A stretch of DNA of 64,000 bases from Ectocarpus siliculosus (Eukaryota; Sar; Phaeophyceae; Ectocarpales; Ectocarpaceae): the NCBI GenBank assembly GCA_000310025.1, contig FN649738.1, forward strand, positions 2,078,732 to 2,142,731, in the 5' to 3' direction. Below the pieces are notes generated by a model that saw only the letters and a list, made by a program, of their open reading frames with translations, was not told the DNA's origin and did not search any database. Below, one piece after another: positions 1 to 24,200 of the stretch. Numbering within the stretch: position 1 is the first letter of the stretch; each line of letters begins with the position of its first letter. Both the position numbers and the translations under genes were made by a program.

Positions 1-2195
1 AAACCCACCCTTCCCCCCCCCCCCCCCCAATCGCCCGCCTCCGACGGTACTGACCTCTCGCATGAAAAGGTTGAGGATGACGGTAACCTTGGGGGCTCCC
101 TTGAGACCACCCGTCCTCCCCTCCACCGCCCATCGCTCGTTCGTGGACGGCATGCTCATCATCTCGTCTAGCGATGGCGCCAAGCCCTGCTGTCGATGCC
201 ACGCCACGTATGCGTCGAGCTGGTTCTTCTGCCGAAGCAGGCCCTCCTGGTGAAGAGAAAAATCAGCCAACCGGTGGCGAACAAAAAAACCGAACCAAGC
301 GTAAAAGGGCAAAAAGAAGATAAAATACAACCGGTTCGCATGCCAGAGATGAAGCCGTGCATGGGAAAAAAAGGAAACACACTTCGTGGCGATAAGGCAT
401 GCTCTCTCTCCCTCCCGAGTAGCTGTCGATCTTGCCACTTCACTCCCGTCAATGCCCCTGCCGTACTTCGGTCGTCATCTCGCACCACACATGACGCTGC
501 GAGGGTATGTGGTAGGCAACACGACCGCTCCTCCTCTACTTGTGCTTTCTACGACTAAGTCCGCCTTCCGGCAAGAGTTAACTCCCACGACAGATGTAGG
601 CTACCAAAGGTTTCCAACTACCGCCAGTCACGTCCCGTCCCACCTTGTGCTGCTCAACCGCGCCCGTCTTCTCCTGGAGCGCCTCCTTGCCCTTAACCAA
701 ATACTCTTCGGCGTTCTTTGACACCGGCTCGCCGTCCTGACAGATAGATCATCATCGCAAGTCGCGAGCCGAAGACGCCGCCGGTATGTCGGCAGAACCA
801 CAAAAAAAAAGAAAGAAGAGACGCACCACGTGAGCACTGACGCGGGGACAAAGTAGCGACGCCGTGACCATGGACACGCATCGCTCGATATTGGGAAAGG
901 AACAAAGAACGCATCTGTTGCATTGTTCTTAACGAAAGAGCAGCACGAGAACGGATGATTTCGCTAGAAGCTGGCGTCTGTTCATTGGCCAGACGATTTG
1001 CTCGGCGGATCCTCACGAACCCAAGAAAGGTACCATGCATCACGGCCGTACACAAAAAAAAGCAAGGTACACCAGCGTACCAAACAAACGTGCATCAAAG
1101 ACACGCGTACACAGGTACCCCCGCAAGGATACACCGGTCCCTTGGGGTGTCGCTTCTTCTGCTGGACTGCTGGACACGCTCCAAAGAAAGGTACACCACC
1201 GCCGCACAGCAACACACACACACGAGTACCTGCCCCTCGTGGTGCTCTTTCTTCTGCTCTTCGTCCTTCCCCCAGAGCCCATCGGGGTCTTGTAGCGACC
1301 CGTCATCGCCGGAGTCTTGCCTAGCCCCCGTCGTCACCGCCCCCTCCCCCGCTGCCGGCGATCCCTCGCCCTCGCCCTCGCCCCCGCCCCCCCCGACCGC
1401 GCCTCCGCCGCCGCCGCCCCCTCCGTCGGCGCCACCGACATCCCCCATCTTGTGAGGGACCTCGCCGAACGATGGTCGCTGCATTTGCAGCAGTTGTTGT
1501 CGATGTGGTATCAACGACAGGTTGTGCGTCAAGAAACTCTTGGGGGAAAAGCTGAACATTGCATATGGTGCAAAACAAAATCTTGAGCAGGGAGAGGTCA
1601 ATGGAGACGCACAAACAACAGGCGTTCCAGTAGCGTCTCGTCCCCCGTGAGACCCGACATTATGCCGTCTCCATTGGCTCGTGTGCACGCAACGGTGAAA
1701 GAAACGCAAGGAACAACACCGGCACCTGCTGCTGTTGCTACTAGCGTACGCACCTCCGCAGCCTTATCCGGCGTCGAAGGAAAGTTGGAGTTCAGCACGG
1801 CGCCGACATTCAATCCCAAGAGGATCAACGCCGACGCCGCGAGCGCCAGCTGCCAGAACGCCAGTCTTTGCCGCTTCGAACCAGGCCCTTGAAAGAGAAA
1901 GAGAGAGAGAGAGAGAACGCAAACAACAACCGTTGTAAGTGAGGTTGTATCGCGGGGCAGCAACAGACAACGTCGTAACGCTAACGCCGCCTGGGCCGAC
2001 GCCGGTGGGGTCCACAAGACAGAGGAGCAGAAAAAACAGGAGATACACGTGCATAGAGCGGGAGGGCGCCTAGCACCATGTACGTAACCTCGTTCGTTCG
2101 CCGACGGATGGGACGCCGTCCCTCCCAGTCTCGGGGTCCTTTACAGGTCATCCGTCGTAAGCATTGATACCACTCGAGGCACCAGGAGGCGGCAT
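1..2195 (-). CDS. Type II membrane protein, probable glycosyltransferase (5' part only)
   Basis: Partial gene running off the left edge. Proposed exons, in transcript order: 2171-2195, 1754-1887, 1230-1478, 644-736, 55-246; all have GT-AG borders and matching phases. The 8-codon first exon is the least certain; it was chosen because its ATG and phase fit. The protein starts with a short basic tail (GSKRQR), then one hydrophobic segment of about 20 residues (AFWQLALAASALILLGLN), as in Golgi signal anchors. A Gly/Glu-rich disordered stem and a short charged helix (KNAEEYLVKGKEALQEKT) follow. The last visible exon ends in a hydrophobic strand, KVTVILNLFMRE, which resembles the first strand of GT-A nucleotide-sugar transferases. 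The catalytic part lies outside the window, so the enzyme assignment is inference and other Golgi proteins remain possible. Confidence 0.42.
13..28. repeat. Poly-C run
   Basis: A run of 16 C at the left edge, in the intron that follows the last visible exon of the membrane protein. Runs like this recur in the window and flank the second assembly gap. Confidence 0.9.
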
Positions 2196-5100
2196 ACAAA
2201 ATTTAGGTGTCGGAGGGGAAATAATCTAATAAAAATATACTACAAAAAATTAAAGTAGTACGTATGCGTATGCATGACACCCTGGTCTGTCGACCGGCGT
2301 GAACGGCGGAAGGGCGAAGGACTAGATCCTCGACTTGTCGTCTTTCGCGACCGCGTCGAGAGGAAGGTGTTTGTTCCTCAATGCCCACTGAAAAGCCTCT
2401 CAAACATACGTGCCTCGTTCCACGGGGTATTGTCGCTGAAGTACAAAGGCGGATAATCTTTCTTTTCATGCTAAATTGTGGTATGCATGGCAGATGTTCC
2501 CTACTTGTATATGTAGGAGGAAATATGCTTTACCCAAGCCTTCGCGTTCTGTTGCGGGTTCATGCCAAATGCTACAATAGACGAATGTCGATGTGCCACA
2601 GCAGCAACTGGCGGTATGCATATGCATGTGTGCCGCTGCATGGGGGTCGGGCTGCACAACAGAGAGTACAAACGTTTGAAATCCAATATACACAAAACCA
2701 TGATGTATCCCTACATAGTTGGCTGGGCTGCGGTGGAGACGGCGCCTGCCTGGCCGTTGTCCGCAGCGCAACTATGCTACCACGAGTTCTAATCGGAAGA
2801 AAAATTATTCCAAGTAGTGCGCGGCATGGGGAGAGTGGTGCCCGGAGGCACCATAGCCGAGATAACCAGGCGGGCGGGTATTTGTCTAGGCAATCATGCA
2901 ATCGTGTGGTACATCATACTTCGCCTCGTTGAGCGAACCGGTAAAAATTACTGCAAGGCGGTGATTCTCCTCGGTCTTGGCGTAGTCGAACCTTGGCTGC
3001 CGTAGTAAACTATTACCTGCATACGGCATACGGCGGCGAATCCTAATCCTCCTCTCGGTAGGGGGGGGAGATGCCAATAACATAGAGCTGGTGTCCACGT
3101 ACACACGCCGTTCGGAAAGGCGCATTTAATTCCGAGTCGCTCGACCAGAAACAAACCTCGTTCACGCACACGCCCACTTTGCAGGCAACAAAACTGCTGC
3201 TGGTGTGGATCAACAACAAACACGATCGTGATGCCTTGCACACCGTCGTCGCCGACGCCAGCTCTCACACAAGCATGCCGCAATATATGTATGTCAAATA
3301 TTGCTGGTTTTTCAAGCGAATACGTGATTCGTGACGAAGCTTGAGAGGAAAGTACCTCGCTCGAAGGACACCGGTTGCCATAGAGAAGACTCCTATCGCA
3401 AAGCTCTGTCTCGAACCGGATGTCTGTGTGTGGTGTGGTATCATTGAGTAGTAGGCATGGACGGGGTGTGTGCGTGCGTACATGCGCGTTGTATGTACAC
3501 GGGAATGTTCTCTGTCCACCCAGAATCGTTTCCCGTCAACGGGCCTCCCTACAAACAATTACAATATGTAAACTTCCCAGTCCGGTCCCGTCTCGTGGTG
3601 CATTCTTGTGCACCACTTGCCAGCTCGCTATTTCCTCAAATGAACAGAAAGACCAGACCTTGTGTGAGAGATCCATCTGCTATCTGTCCCCCAGGATTAC
3701 GGCACGGGGTGGGGGGTGATCACCCTGATTTCGTGCAGTTTTTTTTGCGACTGCTGCGGGGTCGGCATGTCGGGATCATGTGTGGGCTGGTCTACAGAGC
3801 AGTAAATTTCCAGGCTCTTTGTCCACCGGCGGCAGCGAAGACTGGAGATACGCATCACTCCGATGAGGGTGTGCGCCCCGCTACCAGCGTACGCAGTCGC
3901 GGCTACTGGTTCCGAACACCTGAGAACACTCAATTCAATATTATTTATCGTCGAAACCAAACTGCTGTCGTGAACCACGCCGCGCATTGATTGTGAGAGG
4001 CGCCATGACCATCGGAGCATGCACGCCTACGCACTATATAAGTGGGAGCTGAATACCAGGGTAATAGACAATGGTATGTACAAGACGTAAATGTTTATTT
4101 TTTCTTCGTTCGGAACATTACGTAACTGATCAGCCGGCAATAAACTCACGGCGAGGTATGTTGCAGTGGGGTGTGCGACGCTGCACACTTGATGCAAATA
4201 TTTTCCAGTCGAGAGTCTTGGCTGTTCGCTTGAATTCCGAAATTCTCCTCACCCCGAAAAGAAAAAAAACCGTTGCCCACGACACGGTGTAGCTAAATAA
4301 AAAGCGAGGCGAAGGACAAACAGCCTTCAGCAGTCGCTCCTCATCGGTAGACTTGACTACGCGTGTACGATGCAAGTTAGACAACCAACTGGGTGGTACG
4401 ATGATGGCATGGAAGCCGGGGGTGTGTGGCCGCCACAACGATAGATAACAAAAACAAATAATTTTCTGGGCCCGGTCGGCTTTGCATACAGAGCGGGGAC
4501 GGTAAAAAAAAGCGACCTGTTTCAGAGAGAACATGGAGCAACCTTAAACCTTCCGATTGCGGAAATACCATAACCGATTTGTACGGGGTGCTGTGTGATG
4601 CTCACTACCCCGGGCAGGTTTTGCCAAGCAGCTCTCTCATCACGCAGCAAGAGACGGGAGCCGTCTCTAAAAAACACACAGGGTGGAAACGAAACAACCA
4701 GAGGGGTTTGTTGTCGTTGTCGAATTTGGTTCTGTGGGTTGATTTTTCCCGTTGGACAAAAAATAAAAATTAATCGGCTGTGGGGAGACAATCGGCTGTG
4801 GGAGACAGCAGAGAGAAAACAACCTCCTGGATTCTCTCTTCATCCTGGTGTGTCTCTCTCACCTCCCTTGCTGCCAAACATGCCACCTCCCTGCGCATTC
4901 CCTCCCTCCATCATGTCGCCCGAGCGGCGGCTAGTGAAGCCCCCTCGACTTGGCATGCCCCCCTAATCCCCCCACCCCCAGCAGTTAACGCGAGCCTCGG
5001 GGTGTCTCGGCACACACTCGTAGTTCGCGTTAGCGATCTGTCTCGCAGCTTTCCCCTTCCCGCAATTTGCTGCAAAAAGCTCTCGTGTGCGTGTGTGCTT

Positions 5101-6255
5101 GCGAGCGCAGAGACCAGGTCGTGGCTGCTTCTTGAGAGAGCCGTATCACTGCTGAGTACGGGCGAGGGGAGCGCGGGTCACGAGTCAGCGTCAAGGCCGG
5201 CGGCATCACTCAACCTGCCCACTGGCGACCCCTCCGTACCATAAAACGGAACAATGCTGCTCTCCATCTCTCTCAAATCTCTCTCTCTCTCTCTCTCTCT
5301 CTGCTCTCTCGCGCAGAAAAAAAAGTACGGCGGCAGCAGCTGCAGTGCTTCATCTACCCACCGAAGGATAAGCATGGGCATTCCTACTGCTGTCCCGCCT
5401 ACGCATACACCCTGCTACATTCGCACTTAACCCTCTCGATAAAAGGCTCAACGGTAGCCAATGTCTCCGCACAACACACTCGTTGGCATCTACAGGACTA
5501 CAGCAGTACTTCTCAGTACAGCGGGTCCAGAGGAAAACCTCTCTCTCTTCGCGGTGTCTCTGAGACCAAGAGTGCTGGATATTACCCGCCAGCGCAGGCC
5601 ACGCACACTCTTCTTCTGCTGGGCTTGCGTGGCCAAGTTCCTCTTACCTGCCTTTCTCTCGTGGGGTGCTTTCCGACCTCTTCTCACACGTCTTGTGTCG
5701 TGCGCGTGAAACGAATGTAGTGGTGCTGAGCAGACAGACGTGTTCTCTAAACGCGGGGGTTCCGTAGCTTGATTCGTGCGTCGTGCGTCATGACGGTCTC
5801 TCCGCATATTCTCAATCCGAGAAAACTGGAAATTTCTGTGGTTGCCTCGTGGTGTGCTCTGACAATTTTTGAGAGCATCGAAGACGGTGGAGTCACACGA
5901 CCGGCGGGTAGAAAGAACACCCGTGTCGCTTTAGCGACTGGTGGGTTTGGTCGTTCGTTGTTGGGCGCTGCACGGTGGGCCGTGGCATGTAAAAAGAACA
6001 TGGCTTTGTCGTCGTCGTGAGCGGCAAGGCGACACCTTCAAAAGTACTTCAGTAAAACATTCGTTTGTGTCGTGTCAGGCAGGTCCAAACAAACGAAGCG
6101 CTTCCCTATCCACATGGAACTGAAGCATGCGTTTGTCTATTGTATAGAAGTACGTACATGCAGTTGGGAAGCATAGTTTTTCGTCGTTGCCATATGACTA
6201 CTGTACGGCGGCGTCTGCTGTGACTCTGTAGTTGTAGCGGATACCGCCGAACGAA
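2196..6255. other. Divergent intergenic region, no gene supported
   Basis: About 4 kb between the start of the membrane-protein gene (minus) and the start of the EF-hand gene (plus). Open frames here are short, overlap on several strands and lack convincing splice sites or protein-like composition. It holds a CT tract at 5281-5302, a TATATAAG string at 4035-4042 and a small tandem duplication (AATCGGCTGTGG) near 4772-4800. It presumably contains both promoters and 5' UTRs, but I could not place a transcription start. Confidence 0.6.
5281..5302. repeat. (CT)n microsatellite
   Basis: Eleven uninterrupted CT units, with imperfect CT-rich sequence on either side. It is intergenic, about 950 bases upstream of the EF-hand start codon. 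Confidence 0.9.
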
Positions 6256-17006
<10,751 letters not shown>

Positions 17007-18216
17007 CAAGGGAACTCCAAGGTTATTAATGAAATTGAGGTCGCTTCCGGTTACCAGGGATGGCGGTGGTGGTGACGGCAAGGAACGATGGCGTCAGGGG
17101 TAGGGATGATGGTGGTGGTGTGGCTGTGGTGGAAATGTCGGCAACAGAAAATACAGCGCTAACCCGAGCGTTCACGGCAGCGAACGTGGCGGACACGAAC
17201 AACGTCAACACTATGCATAGCTGCGATACTGCGTTCGCTGTGTCATCGCTATGTTGAAGGTGTACCGATGAGTTTAGAGTGAATACTGACCGCTGGTTTT
17301 TTTAGTAAGCCTTGAGCGCGGTGCTTCAAGAAGCGAGGCTTTATCGAGTCTATCCGACCGAGGAGAGAACACAAGCGCTTACGCCATGTTAGCCGGAAGG
17401 CCTGCCACAGCAATTGCCGCAGTAGCGCAAGTGACAACCATGGTACAAGTGGTGGCCAGCTGTTCCTGTTCAGAATTTCTTTCGTTTTTAGCTAGTGGTG
17501 AGCAAGAGAGATGTTTACGGACCGACAAACCTGCTCGCAATTATTTTCCCGTAAATCAAACAACGATAGGGTGCGATACTTACTGTGACGAGGAGTTATC
17601 TCAAAACCACCCCCCGTGTTCTGATTGGGGCAAGCAGGGGATGTACTGCCACAGCTAGCTGTCGTCGCCGTCTAAGGCCGGTGATCTTCCCCACGAACTG
17701 TCAAACGGTTGCGTTTCTTGTTGAGTTTCGAATGTGCTTGTTGCCCCATATAAACCGTGGGACGTGCTGGTGGTGCGTAGGTGAATAGTGTCTACGTACA
17801 ATGCCCTCATCTTCTTTTTCACATTCTGTTCCGACTCGGAATGACAGGCAACAGGCGGTCTCCCCGTTGTACTTTTCTGAGGAATTACATTGCCTCGATT
17901 CCGCGACTGTTACTGAGCGGCATTTGTTGCATAGAGATCAAGCGGTTGATGACATCGTGATGCGTTCGGTGAGGTTGGGGCGAACAACCGTTAGTTCCCA
18001 TACCATCGAGGTGGATGTAGAACAACATTGATTTATCTTGCGAGGTACAGGCTATTTTCTCCCCAACTACAACAGTGCTCTGGAACGTGCCGAAGTACCA
18101 ACAACGACCTTCTGGTACTTCGAAAGTAGAATTCGCTGCCTATCGATCTTTAACTCGGTACGTACTAGAGAAAGACGAAAGGTGGACAGTAGTATAGACG
18201 CAAGTTTCAACCACAT
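17007..18216. other. Convergent intergenic region, no gene supported
   Basis: Space of 1.2 kb between the stop of the EF-hand gene (plus) and the stop of the unknown disordered-protein gene (minus). It should hold both 3' UTRs. Small open frames here have no splice support or recognisable content. Confidence 0.6.
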
Positions 18217-21200
18217 TCAGCCCGCCTCTTCCTCGAACTCTTCCTCTCCATACTCGGAGCTTGCGTTATCTCCAACAACAGCCTCCGTGGTACACCCAGG
18301 TGTCTCGCCACTGCTACTCCCTTTCCCTCCAGGTGCTACCTCGAAGTCGTCGGCTTCAAAATCCTTCTCGAAGTCCTCTTCTCCATAGTCTGAGTTCTCG
18401 CAATCTCTGGCTGCACGAGCTCTCTCTCCCCCCTGCGCCTCCTCCTTTTCAATCTGCTCTCCTTCATGCCCCCAATTCACCGCCGGTGCTGTTGGCTCTA
18501 GTAGTTGCTGCAGCTGCTTTACCGAATACCCAATACAGGCCTCACCAGAGCCGGAACTGCGACTGGCGATTTCGCTCCCATTGACGATTGCCGCGCCATC
18601 GCAACTAGTCTTCACGTCGTCACAGAACGATCCCGTGCCTCGCCCGAACCTTTCCACCTTGCCCCCCTCCTCCCCCCCTCTACCATCTGGGCCTTCAATG
18701 CGTCCCGCAGGGGTGTCTTCCCCAGGTTCAGCTCCCCCCCGTAGTAGCGCGGTTGGTGCCGTCGGCTGCAGTAACGGTGGAAACTTGTCAGGATCAATCT
18801 TCTTCTGGTCACCAGGTGTGCTCCCCGCTCTCCCGTCGTCTTCCGCCAAAATCTTACCATCCCTCTGCTTCCCAAATGGCTCGTTTCTCGCAGCACCATC
18901 CGTAGCCTTGTTACGTACTTGCCTTCGTGCCCGCTCTTTGGCTTTTCTACGCGCCCGCACTTGCAGCTTCGTACGGCTCGGCTGTATCTGACGCTGCTCT
19001 TCTTCTTTCCGATTCTGGGTTCGTTTGGCGTCGAGACCGACGACGACCGGCGGCGTTTCTTCACCACTCTCTTGTTGAACTAGTGGTGGTATTGTCAGAC
19101 CCGAAGAGGGGGCCAACGGTGCCGTCTTACTCCTCCTGTTGGATGGTCCCAGTGACGTCCTACCAGCACCTACAACTTTCTTTCTTGGTGTTGAGTGCGC
19201 ACTACGAGAGACACCACCAGTCTTGGCAAGCATTGATTCCCCACACGCATCCTCCTCGTTCTCTTCCTGCTGGCGAATCTCCACTACCGGATACCTATCC
19301 GCCCACGTTACGCCCGATTCCCTGCGACCGCCTCTATCTCCTCCTCCTTCGCGGTTTTCTCGCACTTCTTGGTAGTTGTTGCTTCCACAAATTTTGGACG
19401 AGGACGAGGACGAAGCCCTCTTGATTTTCTCCCCATTTGGAGCAGCAGCAGCCATGGCGATGGCGGCGGCAGCTTCAAAGCTATCTATGAGGCGGGACAC
19501 CACGTGCCGGTCGGCGCTCAAAGACTCCTCCAGCTCGTGCTGTCGACGAGAAGTTGTTCCAGAGGAAAAAGGGGTTGTGGGTGGAGGGGTATCTGGGGCT
19601 AGACACTTCGTACACCTTGTTGAAGTGTTGTTATTTCGAGACCCAGAGAAGATGCAATCGAATAAGCACTTTCTGAAAGGTCGTGGAAGAGTCGTGAGAA
19701 CAACGCACCGACAGTACCCGCAGCACGCAAAGGGTCATTACGGTATCTACCGTTCAGCGGTTGGCTTGTAGTCTACCTGTACTCGGCTCTTCCAGCCCGG
19801 TGGCTTGCGATTCCGTCTAGCTTTCCCAGCTTTCGCAGCCTCTTCTTCGGCATCCATGGCTCTCCGCGTGGTCTATGCAGTCCGAAATCGACGGGTGCGC
19901 AGAAGGAGGTGGATGACGTCGGGCGTTTGGGAAGTCATGGAGAGATGTTTAAATTTGGAACAGGTTTTCGCCTGTTGTACTATGCGTTACGTCCCTAGTT
20001 GACTTGTCTTCGTCTACTTTCCCCGCTCTTGGTGTTCATGCATGTCACTCGTCATCGGACCATCGCTTGGACAAAACAGGAGAACCAGAACAAAACTACC
20101 TACACGTTGACTGAATTGTGGGTATAGAAGACAGAAGCGGGACGGCATAGCACCTCAATTCGGTCTCGTTCGATCGTGCTGCAAACCATGTAGCAAACCG
20201 AGCAGAGTTGCACCGGCTTCTCCATCATAGAGAACTCAGCGGCGGATGGTCTCCATCGTAAGAGGGCTGCCCTAGCGTTTAGCACCTGTTGCGAAAGTCG
20301 AGGTACGTGGGGTACGAGAGTGCGTGCAGAAGAGCGGCGGGTTTAGTGTGGGTGGTGAGTGTACTTTTTACCGCGAATGGCAGCGGTACTGCTCCTGTAG
20401 TTCCATGCACCTTCGATGTCCTTCTAGTCCGGAAAAGGTCGGGTTTCCGCCCACCACACAGCAATTCAGTCTCAACTATGACATGCACCTCTATCATCGC
20501 CTTTGGGATGCCTATGTCACCTTCCAAGCCATTTAGGCCGAGACAGATGAGAGTATTGTGGAGATTCCCCAGAGTTTGAGCAGTATTTGTGAAGGGCGAT
20601 AGAGGTATTCGCCAGGAAGGTGTGATACGAACACTTGAACATGACTTTGATCGTATTTCACGACAGTTTTGAGGACAACATCATAAGCCCGAGACAACCC
20701 GGAAACTACCCACCAGCCGAAAGAGCACTGTCCGAGGGGTCTCCACGGACAAGGCGTGCTTTCTTCTCCCCACGATATCGTCCTCCTCGCACTCCGTTCC
20801 GTCTCGTCCATCTCCACCTCTACCTCCACCGCCAGTGCTTGACTTTTCAGAGGCCCCCTCCAAGCCACGATTTCTCACAGGCCTGCCTCGGGCCCTTTCC
20901 GATGGTTGAGATACCACCAAAGAACCCGTCTCGACTTTGTTGTCACGGTTGCCTTTCTTGTCCCCCGTAGCGTCAGCAGACGCTTGACGCTGTCCATCAG
21001 GGTGAGTTTCGCAGAAGTCACCGGCACATCTGGTTGTTCGCCCAACAGCAACATCCCCCATGCTACTCATCAATTCTTTTTGAACAGATGTGTTTATTCA
21101 CGTTCCGGTAGTCCGTGAACACAACCGATTTCGACGCATTCCAGCATTTGTCAATTCGTCGTGTTGATGTTCAGAACCAGTTGTGAAGTTCGTTCTCAAT

Positions 21201-24200
21201 ATTCAGGTACTCGAGCACTAACTGCTCAGTAGCAGCAGCTAGATGGCAAAGCCACAAGGCGATCATGGTTGTATTGATGTACAACACCCCGTTGTTGATG
21301 GAACTCTGGTGGCCTGTTCGTCGATACTGACCGTCATCGTAAGCGACAATTCCTTACCTCCAGTACTGATTGAGCATTCGACGTGCTCCTCCATCACCGC
21401 CTTTCGGTACTGATTTCTTTCGCTCTGATGCTCCTTCTCTCCGCGACAATAACGCCTTCTTGGTGCTTTCAGCAACCATTGAGGGAGTCGGCGGTCTGCG
21501 TGGGCGGCGCTTGGACTCTGCGACCGCAATCATCTTCTTCGAAGGCTGTTCAGGTTCATGACACAGGACAGGGAGAGACCGACGGCCGAGAGGCGGGGGT
21601 CGACACTTGAAGAGGGGGGGTTGCTCTGGGAGTAATGAAAACATCGGTTGAGTTGGACAAATGATGTAGTCCTCAACTCACAGGTCCTCCGCTGACCCCA
21701 TGAAATCCGCAAGATATTCGTCGAAACCGTAGCTCAAGGCAACATCCGCATACCGCCCATGAACACGCGGTGCTCAACATGACTTTGCGTACCTCGACGA
21801 AGGATAGCTCTTGCGTGGGGCCCGCCGCAGAAATTCGCGCTCTAAGCTCGTCCGGATCGCCGCAAATGTGTTTTGGTGGGATACGGCGGGTGCTTCTACT
21901 CACCTGCCCAAGGTGGGTCGGGAATCAAGGAAAGAGTTGTAGATTGCACAGTTTTCTGTCACGTCACCTTCTCAACCTGGCCCTCCCCATTCACCGATTC
22001 TCTCCCAGACTGAGGAATTACCTCTGAAATACCTCCTCGATGAGGCGGTGACAAATATCAAACGTTGGGTTCAACCTCCTTCCGCATCGTACCGTTTGTT
22101 CATCGGCAAGGATGACGAGCTGAGGGGAGGGGGGCTCTGTATCGCACGCATCAAAGAACGCCCCTAGTGTTATATTGCTGCGTTGACAGTAGTGCGTTGA
22201 CCGGTGCATTCTATCACACGGTGAATGTTTCACCTTCGATTCCACCTCTGCTAAAGCGGGCGGTACTGCCTTTGCTGCGGCAGCGTTTCTAAGGTCGGCC
22301 TCGGTCTTCACACCATGGACCTATTCGCGAGAAAAGGAGGAAAACGCTTAGCAATGGCTAACCAGACGAGGAAGGAGGTAGACAAGAACAGGGAGGGACA
22401 CGACTCCCCTGTATTGATTCAAGGTGACGCCATCACACAAACAATGCATAGCGCTTGGCTCACACCTGGCCTGGAGGACACAACAGTGGGACGCAGTGTG
22501 CTCTCGACAAGTTTGATTGTATTCCCACTGTCCAGATGACTCCACCGGCGCCAGTCATAACGACTGCCACCATCATAACACAGGAGGCACCCTCAATATG
22601 CGCCCGCCTGTATTGGTCGTTCGAAAGAAAACTGAGGAGGAATTGATTTGGTTACGTCACCGGGAAACCCCCCACTGAGCTGGAGAGTCTTGACTAGTCA
22701 ACAAGTCATTTTTGAGACACACATATTATGAAAACCCTACACCTCCTCCTAGCCACCAACTTTCGCACCTCGACGAGATACCATTGCCCATTGTCTTCAT
22801 GTACCGCCCAGTCCGCCCACAGGCGCTGCAGAGTCGGATCGTACGCCTTTCGAAGGACCTGTTTGATTTTTCAACCAAACATGAGTCAGGCTGCATGTGT
22901 AGTCCTCACACGCACGGTAGAATACTTCGTTTCTTCGTGGATACATGTCGACGAGGCCGTTATTGTGATGTTGGCCGCTAGCGCTGAGAGAATCGTTATG
23001 TATTCGTCCTATTGTGCTGTGTTTCTCATGCTTTGGTCTCCGTGCGAAATCGATTCTCAACATCGAAGCGCGTCAGTGCCAGCAAGACATTCTGTCGCCG
23101 GTGTGCGCTGTACACCTTTCGCCATTGAACTACCTACGCAGCTCACCGTCGTGAGCTTTTCCATCTTAGTTGCCGCTGTCGCAACTACCCCTTCCTCCAC
23201 CTCTGTAGCTGTGAACGGAGCTGCCGAGCCTACCCTCACCAAAGGACAGAAGTGTGCTGACACGTTGGACACATACGGATACCTGTACGACACGCGACAA
23301 CGATTGAGTGGTGATGTGGTGATATCGAAAACGAAGGGCAGCCTACTTAGGCAAGGGGTAGGGCTGAGCCGAAAGCTGAACGATCGTCGTCGACGTACGG
23401 CTTGGTCCCCATCAACAGTTGGGGCATTGGTTTTCGCTGTTGGGCTGTCTTACAGTGTTTACGCGTGCAAGGGCTCGAGAAGAAAAAGCGTGATATTTAA
23501 TGCCCGTGTTGTCTCGCGACTATATGTGGCCGACGGCGGACGTGTTTGATGAACGAAAAATAGCAAAACTTCGACCGAACTTGGGACGCCAATGAGAGCA
23601 AAATGATTCGCTTGAAAAAAACAATAACACGCACCGGCTCCTTATTTTCCACAAAAAAAGTTTTTTCCCCGTCTTTCTCCACGCTGCTCGGTAAAACACC
23701 GGCCCACCAAAACGTGCATCCTCTGCCGCTTCCACCACCACCGTCCCCGGTCCTCGTTCACGTCTAAAACGACCATGCTCGCCCCTATCATTCGAACGAA
23801 GACTTTCCACGCCGTCACGGGGCTGATGGTCTCGTCTGTCGGCGCTGTATGACCCGCTCTTCGTGAAGGCCTGCACACAGCAAGCGTCTTCGTCGCCTAC
23901 GGGTAGCTCGAAAGCCTGGGCGGGATGTTCCCCCCCTCTAGGGACGCGAGAAGTGCTATCACCGCCGCCCGTGGGCGTCGTCTGGTTAGTCTGGGCACAG
24001 TTTGCCTTTGTGTTGGCGTTTCCACGAATGTAGGGTCGGCACCACCTGCCCCTGGCCATGTCTCGTAGGGCTTCGAGCACTTCGGTCTCTGTCCAAAGGG
24101 ATACCTGTGTGAGCCAAGCACTATATGGTTAGAAGGGTTGGGACGTAAGCAATGGTGGGTATGATTCCTTCATTGATGGTGGATGGACAACAGCGTGTGG

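Noticed and set aside
4035-4042. TATATAAG as a TATA box
   Set aside because: No gene start could be linked to it; the nearest supported start codon is over 2 kb away.
4780-5244. Plus-strand open frame of about 150 codons
   Set aside because: Lacks an ATG at its start, has Ser/Leu/Pro-rich composition typical of CT-rich non-coding DNA, and shows no splice or family support.
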